64,000 nt of DNA from Halobacteriovoraceae bacterium (GCA_002713145.1 PAVS01000023.1:166157-230156); one strand, 5' to 3'; counted from the first letter of the stretch, positions 16,748 through 28,528 are shown. The notes: generated by a model from the sequence alone, not told the origin. Program-made: numbers and translations.

Positions 16748-17935
16748 ATGAGTAAATACGATTTATCTGAGTTTAAACATAAGAAAATGGCTCTTGTTCT
16801 CTCTGGTGGTGTGGTTAAGGCTGCAGCGTGGCATATTGGCGTCACCCTGGCGCTAGAAGAGCTTGGGTTTACCATGAAAAGTAATCGCAATGCCCTTGAA
16901 ACAGATATACAAAGGCCTTTGGAAATTGGCACTTATGTTGGTTCAAGCGCAGGAGCTATGATCAGTATTTTTCTCGCTACCGGCTATACCCCTCAAGAAA
17001 TAATTAATGGGGCTTTTGGGCTTAACAAAAGCTCGATGAAAAAGCTCAGTTATAAAGATATGTTTTATATTCACAGGCGAAAATTCAAGCCTAAAAAAAG
17101 AGATCTCTACCACCCCCTGGAAGAGTTCCCTTCACTGGTGAAAAACTTGTTGGCCCCTATTATTGGATTTCCCGGGCTTTTTTCCACAGAAGGTGTTCGG
17201 AAGTATCTTTTGAATGGCATTTTGGAGGTGGATACTTTCGAGGAATATATACCTGATTTATTTATTGTAGGGACTCAACTCGATCACTCTCAAAAAACAA
17301 TTTTTGGACGCTATAATTATCCCAACCCAAGTCATGATATAACAGCTGTTTACCAAACAGGCGTCTCTATTTCTAATGCGGCTGCAGCGAGTATGTCGGT
17401 GCCACCTTTTTATGCGCCTTATCCGGTTAAGAACCCCAATACAGATGAAATTAACTACTATATTGATGGTGAAATTCGAGAGACTCTCTCAACTCATGTC
17501 GCAGAAGATAATGGATGTGACATCATTATAAGTTCATGGACTCACACTCCCTATCATTATCATGATGAAGTAGGATCTCTGATTAATTACGGTCTTCCTT
17601 CTATTGCCATTCAATCAATCTATTTATTAATTCAAAAAAAGATTGTCGCCAGTCGTGCTAAAAGAGCATCGGCGATAGACATCCTCAACACTGTTTCAGA
17701 ATATATGAAGCAAGAAAAATTCTCGAATGCTCATCGAAGAGATATCTTGGCGATGCTTGAACGTAAACTTAATGTGAATCCCAATGTTAAGCTTATTGAT
17801 ATTTGCCCAGATCCTCATGACTATAAATTATTTTTTGCCAATGCATTTTCACTTAATCCCAATGTGGCTTCACATGCTGTAAAAGCTGGGTATAAAAAAG
17901 CGATGCAGGTGCTCAGCCAACCCGAGTTTTTATGA
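16748..17935 (+). CDS. patatin-like phospholipase
   Basis: 395 aa from ATG 16748 (GTG 16742 is two codons upstream). Patatin-type acyl hydrolases use a Ser-Asp dyad to cleave phospholipids. Seen here: an oxyanion-hole motif (LSGGVVKAAAWHIG, a variant of the usual GGG.RG) near residue 20, the nucleophile elbow VGSSAGAM (GxSxG), and the dyad Asp in YYIDGEIRE around residue 245. No signal peptide, so cytoplasmic or exported by another route. Its stop overlaps the start of a lytic transglycosylase gene by 4 nt, pairing lipid and peptidoglycan hydrolysis. In a predator such enzymes could act on prey, but this is speculation. Confidence 0.85.
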   Translation: MSKYDLSEFKHKKMALVLSGGVVKAAAWHIGVTLALEELGFTMKSNRNALETDIQRPLEIGTYVGSSAGAMISIFLATGYTPQEIINGAFGLNKSSMKKLSYKDMFYIHRRKFKPKKRDLYHPLEEFPSLVKNLLAPIIGFPGLFSTEGVRKYLLNGILEVDTFEEYIPDLFIVGTQLDHSQKTIFGRYNYPNPSHDITAVYQTGVSISNAAAASMSVPPFYAPYPVKNPNTDEINYYIDGEIRETLSTHVAEDNGCDIIISSWTHTPYHYHDEVGSLINYGLPSIAIQSIYLLIQKKIVASRAKRASAIDILNTVSEYMKQEKFSNAHRRDILAMLERKLNVNPNVKLIDICPDPHDYKLFFANAFSLNPNVASHAVKAGYKKAMQVLSQPEFL

Positions 17936-19212
17936 TCCGATTATGTTTTTTCGTTTTACTTTTTTCGGTATTTGCAAATGCCAAAGAAAAGGAAGTCAAT
18001 TATTTAACAGATCCAGAAAATAGGATTCATGAATTCTTTGCCATTCCTGAATACTTTGAACATAACGTTAATTTCTGGTTTGCGATATACACCAAACATT
18101 CCTATTACGAAGTTTTGCTCCACGATAGCGAGAGGCTTGACCTTGTTTATAATGTGGTCGATTTCAATAGCATTTATAATTCCAATCTTAATAAATACGC
18201 AAAAGAAAATTTAAAGAAAAAGCTTGAGCGAGAAAAAATTAATGAGGTAAAAAAAATCTTTAAAACTCTTGAAACAAAGAATTTTAAAAAACTCAATCAC
18301 CGAGAATTTCAACTGGTTGAAACCATCCGAAAAGCAGGCTTCAAAATTCCCGTCTCCCAATCGAAACGAAAAAAACTTTTTAAAGGACTTGCGAGCAATA
18401 TTAGAAGCCAAAGTGGCCAGAAAGATAAAATTTTTAAAGGTATAGCAAGTAGCCGCGAGTATATTCATCAAATGCACCGATTTAGAGAACTGTTTAAGTT
18501 ACCTGAAGAAGTTCTCACCATTCCTTTTTTAGAGTCGAGCTTTAATTTAAAAGCCCACTCTAAAGCAAGTGCAGTCGGGATCTGGCAGTTTATGGAATAC
18601 ACCAATAACTTGGTCATGCCCCGCAAGACTAGCGCTATTGACTACCGAAAGAACCCTATCATCTCAACCTTAGCTGCTCTCCAACTGCTTAAAGAAAACA
18701 AACTCATCCTAAGAACTTGGGATCTGGCTATATCTGCCTATAATGCCGGTACAAGAGAACTAGTCAGAGCGCGCCAAAAGTACAGAAAGAGAAAGGGTCT
18801 TGATCTCGCTTATATTTTGCAACACTACAATCATGATAGTCTGGGCTTTGCCGTTAAGAACTTCTATTCAGAGTTTCTGGCGCTCACTCATGCACTTGCC
18901 TATAAAGAAAACCTCTATCCCGTTCAAGAAATCAAAACGGTTAAAAAAGAAAAACAAATAGATATCTATGTTAGCAAATGTAGAATTAGGCCCGCGACTT
19001 TTTTCTCAAAAATAAAAAGCTCTGCTTATGATATTCAAGAACTTAATGCTCACTTTCTTAAACCAAAGAAGACCTACTCAAGAGGAAGTTTAATTGTCAG
19101 TGACGTTGAGCTCACCAGTAGAAAATACTTCAAAATCTCAGACAAAGATTTAGTTAAACTTCATCCTAAAAAGTTTTATCAACTTATTAGAAATAAAAAA
19201 TGTGGGAGTTAA
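17932..19212 (+). CDS. lytic murein transglycosylase, MltD-like
   Basis: 426 aa with signal peptide 1-17 (ending ANA). A charged helical region (about 60-185) precedes an SLT/lysozyme-like domain: PFLESSFNLKAHSKASAVG then IWQFM, with Glu of LESSF as the catalytic acid, and SAYNAGTRELVRA downstream, as in family 1 transglycosylases such as MltD. These cleave peptidoglycan to 1,6-anhydromuropeptides. The C-terminal 90 residues lie where MltD has LysM repeats but match that fold poorly. Translation is coupled to the patatin gene by an ATGA overlap. Confidence 0.88.
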   Translation: MIRLCFFVLLFSVFANAKEKEVNYLTDPENRIHEFFAIPEYFEHNVNFWFAIYTKHSYYEVLLHDSERLDLVYNVVDFNSIYNSNLNKYAKENLKKKLEREKINEVKKIFKTLETKNFKKLNHREFQLVETIRKAGFKIPVSQSKRKKLFKGLASNIRSQSGQKDKIFKGIASSREYIHQMHRFRELFKLPEEVLTIPFLESSFNLKAHSKASAVGIWQFMEYTNNLVMPRKTSAIDYRKNPIISTLAALQLLKENKLILRTWDLAISAYNAGTRELVRARQKYRKRKGLDLAYILQHYNHDSLGFAVKNFYSEFLALTHALAYKENLYPVQEIKTVKKEKQIDIYVSKCRIRPATFFSKIKSSAYDIQELNAHFLKPKKTYSRGSLIVSDVELTSRKYFKISDKDLVKLHPKKFYQLIRNKKCGS

Positions 19213-19450
19213 ACTTCATTTTTTGAATAAAGAAAACACAAACTAAGCAACGAGGCATATGGTAGGTATAGTACTGGGTCTTTATCGAGGCGCTTGTAAA
19301 CCCTAATTTAAAATCATATATGATATTTTTTAAAAAGATCTTTTGTAAGACCTCTTGAAATTGAACTTTATAGCATATGTCCTGCTTCGGTCTTTGAGTA
19401 TGAGTTTTCTTTATCACACTCTGTTCAACAAATTGATTGGAGTTAAACTT
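19205..19450. repeat. 12-bp direct repeats flanking a convergent intergenic stretch
   Basis: GGAGTTAAACTT occurs at 19205-19216, over the stop of the transglycosylase gene, and again at 19439-19450, at the stop of the convergent gene. The 222 bp between hold no convincing gene; there are A/T-rich palindromes (ATCATATATGAT, AAAAGATCTTTT) that could act as weak terminators. The repeats may be chance. Confidence 0.35.
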
Positions 19451-21653
19451 ATAGCTGCTCGATTAAATAAGTAGATTCAGAACAGAATGATTGTAGGTAT
19501 TGAGCCGAGTTATCCGTGTAGTTAACTTTTACATTAATCACACCTTGATCTTCACCCATCAAAAAGACTCGTTTGGATTGTTCACTAAAATCTTGATAGA
19601 ACTTGCCATCACTATCTAGGATATTTATTTGCATATTCATTAAACCGTGGGCACTTTGACCATTAAAAACGATTTCACGTACAGGCTTTGTAAGGTTAAG
19701 TTGAACGATACATTTGCTTGCAGATTTCGAAAGATCAAATTTTGATATGACATAGTTGATATAGGCTTCTGTAGGAACCACTAGGCTTTCTTGTCGCCAT
19801 TTTCCAATAAAAACACTTTCTTTTAAATGCTTGAGCTCATAATATTTTCTCAGGCCAACTGGATATTGCATATTTTTGACGATGTATTTATTTAAAGAGT
19901 CTTTAGCAACTTCTCCCTTATAGCTCCAAGTAGATATGTCATCTGATTTGATATCTAGGAGTGGTTTACAATTAGAGGCGAGACCTTCTTCATAAAGATA
20001 GAAAGTATCTTTTTTAACCTTGGCATAGAAGTTCGGCTCATAATAAATTTCATCTGCAGCAAGATAGACTATCTTTGTCACAGTTTCTCTATCTATAGTA
20101 TTGAAATTGAGAAGATTGTTTCCGGACTGAACGCCTATAAAAAGAACAAAATAATATTCACTATCATCACGATTTATAATATTAAGATTTTTATCAAGAT
20201 AAAACTTATACTCATAAGTTCTCTCTCCATCTATTTCCACATCTTCGGTCTTATCATCTAACTCAACCAAAAGATGAGCACCCATGCCACGTAGATTATT
20301 TCTATTTAGTATTCTATTAAATTTATCATTACTAAAGACAGGAATGTTGGCCTTGAGATGACCTGGTTCAAAAACCAGATCCATGGTTGTTGGAAAATAA
20401 CCGGCTCTATAAATACTGGCCCTACGTACCGAAAGTTGAGTAGCCATTTGAGTACTCATGGTGATTTTTCCACTGCCATGATCTTTGTATATGGCGTTTA
20501 AGTCATCATGAAAACGCACATCAAAATTAAATAGTTTATCATTCACCTTATTTTGATCAATTCCACTCAGTTGTATTTCATAGCTGGCTTTATAAGTTTG
20601 ATCATTATGTAGAAGACTTTCATCTAAGCAAGCATAAGAGGGCTGTTGTTTTACTTTGCCACTTTTCTCACCGTTCAGAAAACCATTTATAACGTCTTGG
20701 TTAACCGACTGAGAGGCTTGTGCCACTTCATCTTTTTTAGGAAGCTTGGGAAGATTTTTAATCTTTTTAAACTTCTTTTTTGCTGGAGTTGGCGAAGCCT
20801 TGTTCGCTTGGGAAGCACTGTTTTGCACCAGCTTTCCTACGATGGCGGTTTGCATACTCAAAAGACTATCGTCTGAGGTATCAGTAGGCTCTGGTCGTTT
20901 AAGTTTTTGTTGAACTGATGGTTTAACACTTTTGACTTTATCAGATTTTTCCTCATTTTTTGAGTAGTCAAAAAAGACTAAGTCATCATTAATTTCATCA
21001 GCACCTGATTCTTTGAGCTTTCTAGGGAAATTCAATTTATCATTGGCAGCAAGTTTGGTTTGAACCACATCAGACGTTTCATTGTTTGAAATTCTAGCAA
21101 TGGCTTTTTTATTTTTTGTATTTTCTAATTTTTTATATTCAGCAAATCTTTGCAGGTTCGAAGCTTTTTTACTCCAAGAAACAATTTTTAATTTTTTAAC
21201 TTTAAATGGTTTTTGTTCTTCTTGTTCGTTTAAGCTTAATTCAAAATGACTCACTTTATTTAGATTTTTCTTTTTACGAGGTAGTGGTTTTTCTGTTTTG
21301 ACAGCATCAACCTTTTCTTTCTTAAAAGCATTTACTTTTTTTACCAAGGTATACTTAGGCTTAATAGGAGCTGCTTGCTTTACAGAAATATTATCGACGG
21401 GAGTGAAGTCGATTGCTTTGTAACTTGTTATTTGTTTTGAGCTTAACACTGGATCTGACTTTAAAACTTTTTCTACTGTAGAAATAGTTTGTGCATCAAC
21501 ATCTACTTTATGTTTTAAAATACTTTGATTGTAAGAGTTTGAAAAAGTAGGAAAGGATTGAGAGATCGTTTGAAAAGAATGTTCGACAGCAAAGTTTGCA
21601 ATGCAAACAGCGAGGACTGCGAAAAAAGTATTCATCATGAAAAATCTTTTCAT
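19449..21653 (-). CDS. large exported protein, function unknown
   Basis: 734 aa. The N-terminus (MKRFFMMNTFFAVLAVCIA) is hydrophobic and looks like a signal peptide or anchor. Residues about 60-340 are low-complexity and Lys/Ser/Gln-rich with many KK pairs, likely disordered or a cell-wall spacer. From about 345 (YACLDESLLHND) the sequence looks folded and beta-rich, with three Cys, ending FCSESTYLIEQL. No known family recognised. The region upstream of its start holds palindromic repeats and no clear promoter. A surface or periplasm-spanning role is a guess. Confidence 0.7.
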   Translation of the reverse strand: MKRFFMMNTFFAVLAVCIANFAVEHSFQTISQSFPTFSNSYNQSILKHKVDVDAQTISTVEKVLKSDPVLSSKQITSYKAIDFTPVDNISVKQAAPIKPKYTLVKKVNAFKKEKVDAVKTEKPLPRKKKNLNKVSHFELSLNEQEEQKPFKVKKLKIVSWSKKASNLQRFAEYKKLENTKNKKAIARISNNETSDVVQTKLAANDKLNFPRKLKESGADEINDDLVFFDYSKNEEKSDKVKSVKPSVQQKLKRPEPTDTSDDSLLSMQTAIVGKLVQNSASQANKASPTPAKKKFKKIKNLPKLPKKDEVAQASQSVNQDVINGFLNGEKSGKVKQQPSYACLDESLLHNDQTYKASYEIQLSGIDQNKVNDKLFNFDVRFHDDLNAIYKDHGSGKITMSTQMATQLSVRRASIYRAGYFPTTMDLVFEPGHLKANIPVFSNDKFNRILNRNNLRGMGAHLLVELDDKTEDVEIDGERTYEYKFYLDKNLNIINRDDSEYYFVLFIGVQSGNNLLNFNTIDRETVTKIVYLAADEIYYEPNFYAKVKKDTFYLYEEGLASNCKPLLDIKSDDISTWSYKGEVAKDSLNKYIVKNMQYPVGLRKYYELKHLKESVFIGKWRQESLVVPTEAYINYVISKFDLSKSASKCIVQLNLTKPVREIVFNGQSAHGLMNMQINILDSDGKFYQDFSEQSKRVFLMGEDQGVINVKVNYTDNSAQYLQSFCSESTYLIEQL

Positions 21654-21735
21654 TAATAATATTGTACATTTATATTTTTGTTTTCCAAGAACTTCTTAAG
21701 TCTTTTTTAAGAGTTAAAAATGAGAAAAAGATTTT

Positions 21736-21840
21736 GGTCCTATCGGACCATTTTAAAAAAAATGTTTTTGGTTCTATGGGGGCAGTTTGATTGAGTAGTC
21801 ACATTAAAAAAATATTTTTGGTTCTATAGAACCAAAAATA
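21736..21840. repeat. cluster of three GGTYCTAT-type palindromes
   Basis: Copies: GGTCCTATCGGACC (21736-21749), the degenerate GGTTCTATGGGGGC (21770-21783) and GGTTCTATAGAACC (21820-21833). Each is preceded by TTTTGG or TTTTTGG context. The third is the centre of a perfect 28-bp palindrome (21813-21840), and GTAGTCA / TGACTAC (21795-21801, 21842-21848) flank it as further inverted repeats. The third 14-mer is identical to one inside mnmE at 33549-33562. On the minus strand the 28-bp palindrome is followed by a T-rich run and lies just after the lipoprotein stop at 21854, so it may also terminate that transcript. Confidence 0.75.
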
Positions 21841-21853
21841 ATGACTACCCACC

Positions 21854-22618
21854 TTAGTAAAAATAATTAAAATTTAAACTCGTATTAGAAGTAACTAGAG
21901 TATAATCCTCATAAATCACTTTATCCTGGGTACCCAAAAGAAAAATATCCCATCTTTCATTGATGTTATAGAGAAGCTCGAGAGTAACAGACCTAACGAC
22001 TCCGTCACTATAAAAATCTGCATCGATATCACTTTCATCTATGTCTTCGAAAAGAGTTTCAAATAATTCAGAATCTGAGCTATAACGTCCAACTTCATAA
22101 ATCGGTGAAACAGAAAACTTTTCATTTACTTGATAGATAAGCTCAAGCCCCATCGTGTCCCTTGAAGAATCTATAATAAAAGTATCCATCCTTTGATTTT
22201 TATAGAAAGGTCTTAAAGAAAAAGACTCACTCATTCTATACCAATAATCTAAGGAGATACTAGAAGCTAGTAACAAGGTGACTCCGCTCACCCCGAAGGT
22301 ATGAGAATCATTTTGAAATGCTGTCCATCTTATCCCAATAGGATATAGCCAAGAGACATTTTTCCACACTCCATCTTCGAATCCAGCTTGAAGTGAATTT
22401 TTAGAATAATCTTCTGAGGATCCCAAGTTATCACTCTCATCTTCTGTGCTTACCTTAGTGTGCCCATAGCCCACTGTAACTTTAGCAACATCAACAGGTA
22501 GGTTATAAGGTCTATCAATTTTTGCAGATGGATACTCACCTTTAGGACTCGTGGAACAGCTAACACATACGACGGTTAGAAGTATTAAGAGGATGATTTG
22601 ATTAGATGACGTTTTCAT
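21854..22618 (-). CDS. lipoprotein, possibly beta-barrel-like
   Basis: 254 aa. Signal with hydrophobic core (IILLILLTVVCVSC); Cys21 is the likely acylated residue, though the -3 position is Cys rather than Leu. After a short linker (STSPKGEYPS) the protein consists of alternating aromatic/polar strands with acidic turns (DESDNLG, EDIDESDID), ending TSLNFNYFY. That resembles a small outer-membrane barrel or beta-sheet lipoprotein. No family recognised. It stands alone between the atp operon terminator and the palindrome cluster. Confidence 0.7.
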   Translation of the reverse strand: MKTSSNQIILLILLTVVCVSCSTSPKGEYPSAKIDRPYNLPVDVAKVTVGYGHTKVSTEDESDNLGSSEDYSKNSLQAGFEDGVWKNVSWLYPIGIRWTAFQNDSHTFGVSGVTLLLASSISLDYWYRMSESFSLRPFYKNQRMDTFIIDSSRDTMGLELIYQVNEKFSVSPIYEVGRYSSDSELFETLFEDIDESDIDADFYSDGVVRSVTLELLYNINERWDIFLLGTQDKVIYEDYTLVTSNTSLNFNYFY

Positions 22619-22625
22619 TATTTAC

Positions 22626-22656
22626 TCCAAAAAAAGAACCCCTCTCTCGAGGGGCT
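22626..22656 (-). terminator. rho-independent terminator of the atp operon
   Basis: CCCCTC (22639-22644), a 4-nt TCTC loop and GAGGGG (22649-22654) form a GC-rich hairpin. Read on the minus strand it is followed by TTCTTTTTTT. It lies about 37 nt after the atpC stop. Confidence 0.88.
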
Positions 22657-22692
22657 TATAAATATTTAAATTTTCGAAAAGGTCGCGTGTAC

Positions 22693-23100
22693 CTACTTAA
22701 GGTTGGCAACTTTTAGACGATTTTTAGCACGTTCAATTTTTCTTCTGAACTTAATCGTTTGAATTGAGTCAACTCCATCATTAAGTCTGGACTCAGCTTT
22801 AAGTTTTGCTGATTTAGCTCGTTCAATATCAATAGACTCAGGTGCCTCTGAAGTTTTGGCCAAGATAGTCGCTTCTTCACCTAGAATTTTGCAAAGTCCA
22901 CCCGCGATAGTAAAATGACGAGTGCTACCGTTGTTCATTCTTGCTTCCAAGATACCAGTGTCTAATTCTGTGATCACATGAGTGTGACCTTTAAGAACAT
23001 TGATAATCCCCGACGTGGTAGGGATAAGAAGGTCATTGCAACCAAGACCTTCTACCACTTTTCCATTCGGAGTATAAATATTTAATTTAAAATTACTCAT
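22693..23100 (-). CDS. atpC: ATP synthase F1 subunit epsilon
   Basis: 135 aa, normal length. The N-terminal beta sandwich has family features (LNIYTPNGKVVEG, PTTSGIINVLKGHTHVITEL, FTIAGGLCKI) and the C-terminal half is the two-helix hairpin (SIDIERAKSAKLKAESRL and onward). Epsilon joins gamma to the c-ring and can inhibit ATP hydrolysis. It is the last gene of the minus-strand atp operon, 15 nt after atpD, with a terminator downstream. Confidence 0.96.
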   Translation of the reverse strand: MSNFKLNIYTPNGKVVEGLGCNDLLIPTTSGIINVLKGHTHVITELDTGILEARMNNGSTRHFTIAGGLCKILGEEATILAKTSEAPESIDIERAKSAKLKAESRLNDGVDSIQTIKFRRKIERAKNRLKVANLK

Positions 23101-23115
23101 TGGTTAACCTATATA

Positions 23116-25406
<2,291 letters not shown>

Positions 25407-25436
25407 TATTTCCTCTTTGGAATAGCGAAGCTATTC

Positions 25437-26948
25437 TTAGTAGTTAGTACTCATGTAATTAGTAATAATCTCTTGGAGCTTTTGCTCGTTCTCAGAAGAC
25501 AAAACTTTCTCAGCTCTCAATGCATCTCTTAAATCAGAATGCTTCATTTTGATATGATCTAAAAGCCCTCTTTCTGCAGCAACAACTTCAGTTTTATCAA
25601 CTGTATCAAAATAACCTTTAGTACCGGCATAGATAGAAATGATTTGGTCTTCAACATCGTATGGAGAATATTGAGGCTGCTTAAGAAGTTCAACGAGTCT
25701 TTCCCCTCTCGCAAGTTGTTTTTGAGTGGCTTCATCAAGATCAGATGCGAACTGAGAAAAGGCCTGAAGTTCTCTATACTGAGCAAGGTCTAGTCTGAGT
25801 GTACCAGAAACTTTTTTCATTCCTTTAATTTGAGCAGAACCCCCTACCCTTGATACCGAGATACCAACGTTAACTGCAGGTCTAACCCCAGCGTTAAAAA
25901 GGTCAGCTTCAAGGAAGATCTGTCCATCAGTAATCGAGATAACGTTTGTAGGAATATAAGCAGAAACGTCACCCTCTTGAGTTTCAATAATAGGAAGTGC
26001 AGTAAGAGAACCAGCTCCGACATCGTCACTCAGTTTGGCGGCACGCTCAAGAAGTCTTGAGTGAACATAGAAAACATCCCCAGGGAATGCTTCACGTCCT
26101 GGTGGACGACGAAGAAGAAGTGATAATTGTCTATAAGCTTGAGCTTGCTTAGTTAAATCGTCGTAAACGATAACAGCATGCTTTCCGTTATCTCTATAAT
26201 ATTCTCCCATAGTACAACCAGTATAAGGAGCGATGTACTGAAGAGGAGCCGAGTGTGAAGCAGTTGCTGATACAATAATTGTATATTCAAGAGCTCCAGC
26301 TTCTTTTAGCTTTTGATAAACTTGTCTAACTGTAGATTGCTTTTGTCCGATTGCCACATATACACAAACAACATCTTTACCTTTTTGGTTGATGATCGTA
26401 TCCAGTGCAACTGCAGTTTTACCAGTTTTTCTGTCTCCAATGATAAGCTCACGCTGACCACGTCCAATTGGAATCATCGAATCGATTGCTTTAATCCCTG
26501 TTTGAACTGGCTCATGGACAGGCTTTCTTTTAATAATACCAGGAGCTTTAATCTCGATATTTCTAAATTCAGAAGATTGAATTTCACCAGCACCATCTAT
26601 TGGCTCCCCGATAGCATTCACAACTCTACCAAGAAGTGCATCACCAACTGGAACCTGAACGATTGACTCAGTTCTTTTTACTGTTGACCCTTCTTTGATT
26701 CCAGAGTCATCACCAAGAACGGCAATCCCTACGTTATTTGATTCTAAGTTAAGAACCATTCCTTTAATGCCATTTGCAAACTCAACAAGCTCGCCGGCTA
26801 AAACATTTTTTAATCCAAAAACTCTGGCAACACCGTCACCAATAGTTAAAACAGTACCAACTTCATTTACATCAAGTTTTGTTTCAAAGTTAGCAATTCT
26901 TTCTTTAATAATCCCAGTAATTTCTTCAGGTCTCATCATTGTGCTCAT
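25437..26948 (-). CDS. atpA: ATP synthase F1 subunit alpha
   Basis: 503 aa from ATG 26948, chosen for AAGGA 7 nt upstream; further ATGs at 26939 and 26936 are alternatives. Alpha carries non-catalytic nucleotide sites: Walker A GDRKTGKT, and conserved YAIGQ-like [19 protein letters not shown]-like [13 protein letters not shown] and [20 protein letters not shown]. All match the standard family. Confidence 0.98.
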   Translation of the reverse strand: MSTMMRPEEITGIIKERIANFETKLDVNEVGTVLTIGDGVARVFGLKNVLAGELVEFANGIKGMVLNLESNNVGIAVLGDDSGIKEGSTVKRTESIVQVPVGDALLGRVVNAIGEPIDGAGEIQSSEFRNIEIKAPGIIKRKPVHEPVQTGIKAIDSMIPIGRGQRELIIGDRKTGKTAVALDTIINQKGKDVVCVYVAIGQKQSTVRQVYQKLKEAGALEYTIIVSATASHSAPLQYIAPYTGCTMGEYYRDNGKHAVIVYDDLTKQAQAYRQLSLLLRRPPGREAFPGDVFYVHSRLLERAAKLSDDVGAGSLTALPIIETQEGDVSAYIPTNVISITDGQIFLEADLFNAGVRPAVNVGISVSRVGGSAQIKGMKKVSGTLRLDLAQYRELQAFSQFASDLDEATQKQLARGERLVELLKQPQYSPYDVEDQIISIYAGTKGYFDTVDKTEVVAAERGLLDHIKMKHSDLRDALRAEKVLSSENEQKLQEIITNYMSTNY

Positions 26949-26973
26949 CAAGCGTTCCTTAGTTAGTTTTTAC

Positions 26974-27516
26974 TTATAATCCTAATACTGATTGTCTAAA
27001 ATTCTTTAATTGGTTATCAACCGTTGCGTCGACTTGGTAATCACCTACTGTGACACGATATCCGGCTGTTATATTTTTATTCTTTGTATAATCGAGAACT
27101 GGTTTTTTCCCCGAAAGTTCTGACTTAAGAGCGGCCATAAGTTTTTCTTTATCACCCTCACTAATTGAATCGTCCTTACCCTCTATCGTTCCACGAATAA
27201 AACCCTTCTCAAAATCATCCGCAACGATCACTTCTTTGTAAATAAGAGGAAGAAGTGAAATTCTTTTCTCATTAATAAGATAGATTACCGCATTTTTAAG
27301 CATGTTCGAGAGGTTGATTTTATCAGCAATCGCCTTGAAAACATCTGTTTTTTCTTCATTTGAGAAGACATCTAAAAATAGAACATTTTCTAAATCGTTA
27401 GACGTATTAATTGTTTCTGTCAGTGTTGTTAATTCTTTTGCTACATCAAAATTATTTTCTTTTCCAAGTTGAGTAAGTGTTTCAGCGTATACTTTTGCAA
27501 TATTATTTTCTTTCAT
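26974..27516 (-). CDS. atpH: ATP synthase F1 subunit delta
   Basis: 180 aa, usual length. Delta (OSCP in mitochondria) links the stator b/b' to the top of F1. The N-terminal helical bundle (IAKVYAETLTQLGKENN), NLINEKR-like VIYLINEKRISLLPLI and the C-terminal AGYRVTVGDYQVDATVDNQL segment fit the family. It is encoded between atpF and atpA, 4 nt after atpF. Confidence 0.93.
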   Translation of the reverse strand: MKENNIAKVYAETLTQLGKENNFDVAKELTTLTETINTSNDLENVLFLDVFSNEEKTDVFKAIADKINLSNMLKNAVIYLINEKRISLLPLIYKEVIVADDFEKGFIRGTIEGKDDSISEGDKEKLMAALKSELSGKKPVLDYTKNKNITAGYRVTVGDYQVDATVDNQLKNFRQSVLGL

Positions 27517-27519
27517 ACC

Positions 27520-28035
27520 TTACCTTCCAAGAATATTAGCCGTAGCACTTTCACTAAGAGCTTTATCATTTTGCAATTTATTTTTAGTGTTAGAGAGAAC
27601 CTGATCGAGTAAGCTTGCATTAAGTTTATCTAGCAGTTCTTTTCTTTCTGCTTCGATTTTCTGACCTGCATCTTCTTTTAATTTATTAATTCTATGTTCT
27701 ACTTCAGTTTTGTATTCAATTTCATAACGTGAAATGAGATCATCTGCTTCAGATCTCATTTTTGAAACTTCATCATCTGCTCCTGCCATTTTTTTCTGCT
27801 GCATCTCCATCATCATTTCTGCTTCTTTAGCCTTAATCGCAGCTGACTCTATATTATCTTTAATTTCCTGAGCGTTCTTTTTGAACATATCGCTCATGAG
27901 CCCTTTAAGTTTATAAATTAATAAACCTAAAAGTATTGATAAATTAATAGCTGGAAAAATTAAATCGGCTGGACCACCAGATCCCCCAGCGGCATAGACT
28001 TGTGATGAAAATAATAAAAGAAATAGAGCTAACAT
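27520..28035 (-). CDS. atpF: ATP synthase F0 subunit b with signal-like N-terminus
   Basis: 171 aa. b subunits anchor F1 to the membrane as a peripheral stalk. The sequence starts with a hydrophobic stretch ending in VYAAGGSGG that looks like a cleavable signal, followed by a second hydrophobic helix (LIFPAINLSILLGLLIYKL) and a long charged coiled coil (about 45-150) rich in Glu, Lys and Met. Two hydrophobic segments instead of one suggest a processed precursor. The start lies directly after the stop of b'. Confidence 0.88.
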   Translation of the reverse strand: MLALFLLLFSSQVYAAGGSGGPADLIFPAINLSILLGLLIYKLKGLMSDMFKKNAQEIKDNIESAAIKAKEAEMMMEMQQKKMAGADDEVSKMRSEADDLISRYEIEYKTEVEHRINKLKEDAGQKIEAERKELLDKLNASLLDQVLSNTKNKLQNDKALSESATANILGR

Positions 28036-28485
28036 TTATGCACCTTTTGTAATTTTTTGAACTAAACTTTGGGCCAATTGCTCAGCATCTCCCATAACTT
28101 GTTCTCTTTTATCATTGATATTTTCTTGGACTTCTTTTTTTGACTCTTCAATATAAGCATTGATCTCTTGTTCTTTCGCTCTAAACTGAGCTTCGTTAGA
28201 TTTTGCAATATCATTTTTGCGGTCTTCAATTCTTGAATTGATTTCTTTATTAGCAGTATGAATTTTTGTTTTGTACTCATCTTGCAATTTTTTTATTTCA
28301 TCAAATTGTTTATCAGCACTTCCTTCGAGCTTGGAAGTTTTATCATCTCTAGCATCTAAAATTTTATGCATTCTATTGATAAAAACCAGTTTAGAAAGAA
28401 GATACATAATAAGGACGACGAGAAACTGAATAAATAGAGTCTGATTGGCCCCTAGATCGGTAAAAACTTTAAGCAAAATATCCAT
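28036..28485 (-). CDS. ATP synthase F0 subunit b' (b-like)
   Basis: 149 aa. One N-terminal membrane helix (LFIQFLVVLIMYLLSKLVFI) followed by a continuous charged helix of about 110 residues (RIEDRKNDIAKSNEAQFRAK and similar), typical of b/b' stalk subunits. Two adjacent b-type genes imply a heterodimeric stalk, as in cyanobacteria, alphaproteobacteria and several delta-type lineages. It is the first gene of the minus atp operon; which of the two is b and which b' is by position and convention. Confidence 0.88.
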   Translation of the reverse strand: MDILLKVFTDLGANQTLFIQFLVVLIMYLLSKLVFINRMHKILDARDDKTSKLEGSADKQFDEIKKLQDEYKTKIHTANKEINSRIEDRKNDIAKSNEAQFRAKEQEINAYIEESKKEVQENINDKREQVMGDAEQLAQSLVQKITKGA

Positions 28486-28528
28486 GCTATTTTCCTGTGA
28501 AAAAAGAAGAGTAAAAATTTAAATGTAT

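Noticed and set aside
19187..19417. 76-residue minus-strand frame after the transglycosylase gene
   Set aside because: Overlaps the end of a real gene and has no recognisable features.
20350..20375. CTGGTT / AACCAG hairpin as a repeat copy
   Set aside because: Different sequence and loop, within coding sequence of the 734-aa protein.
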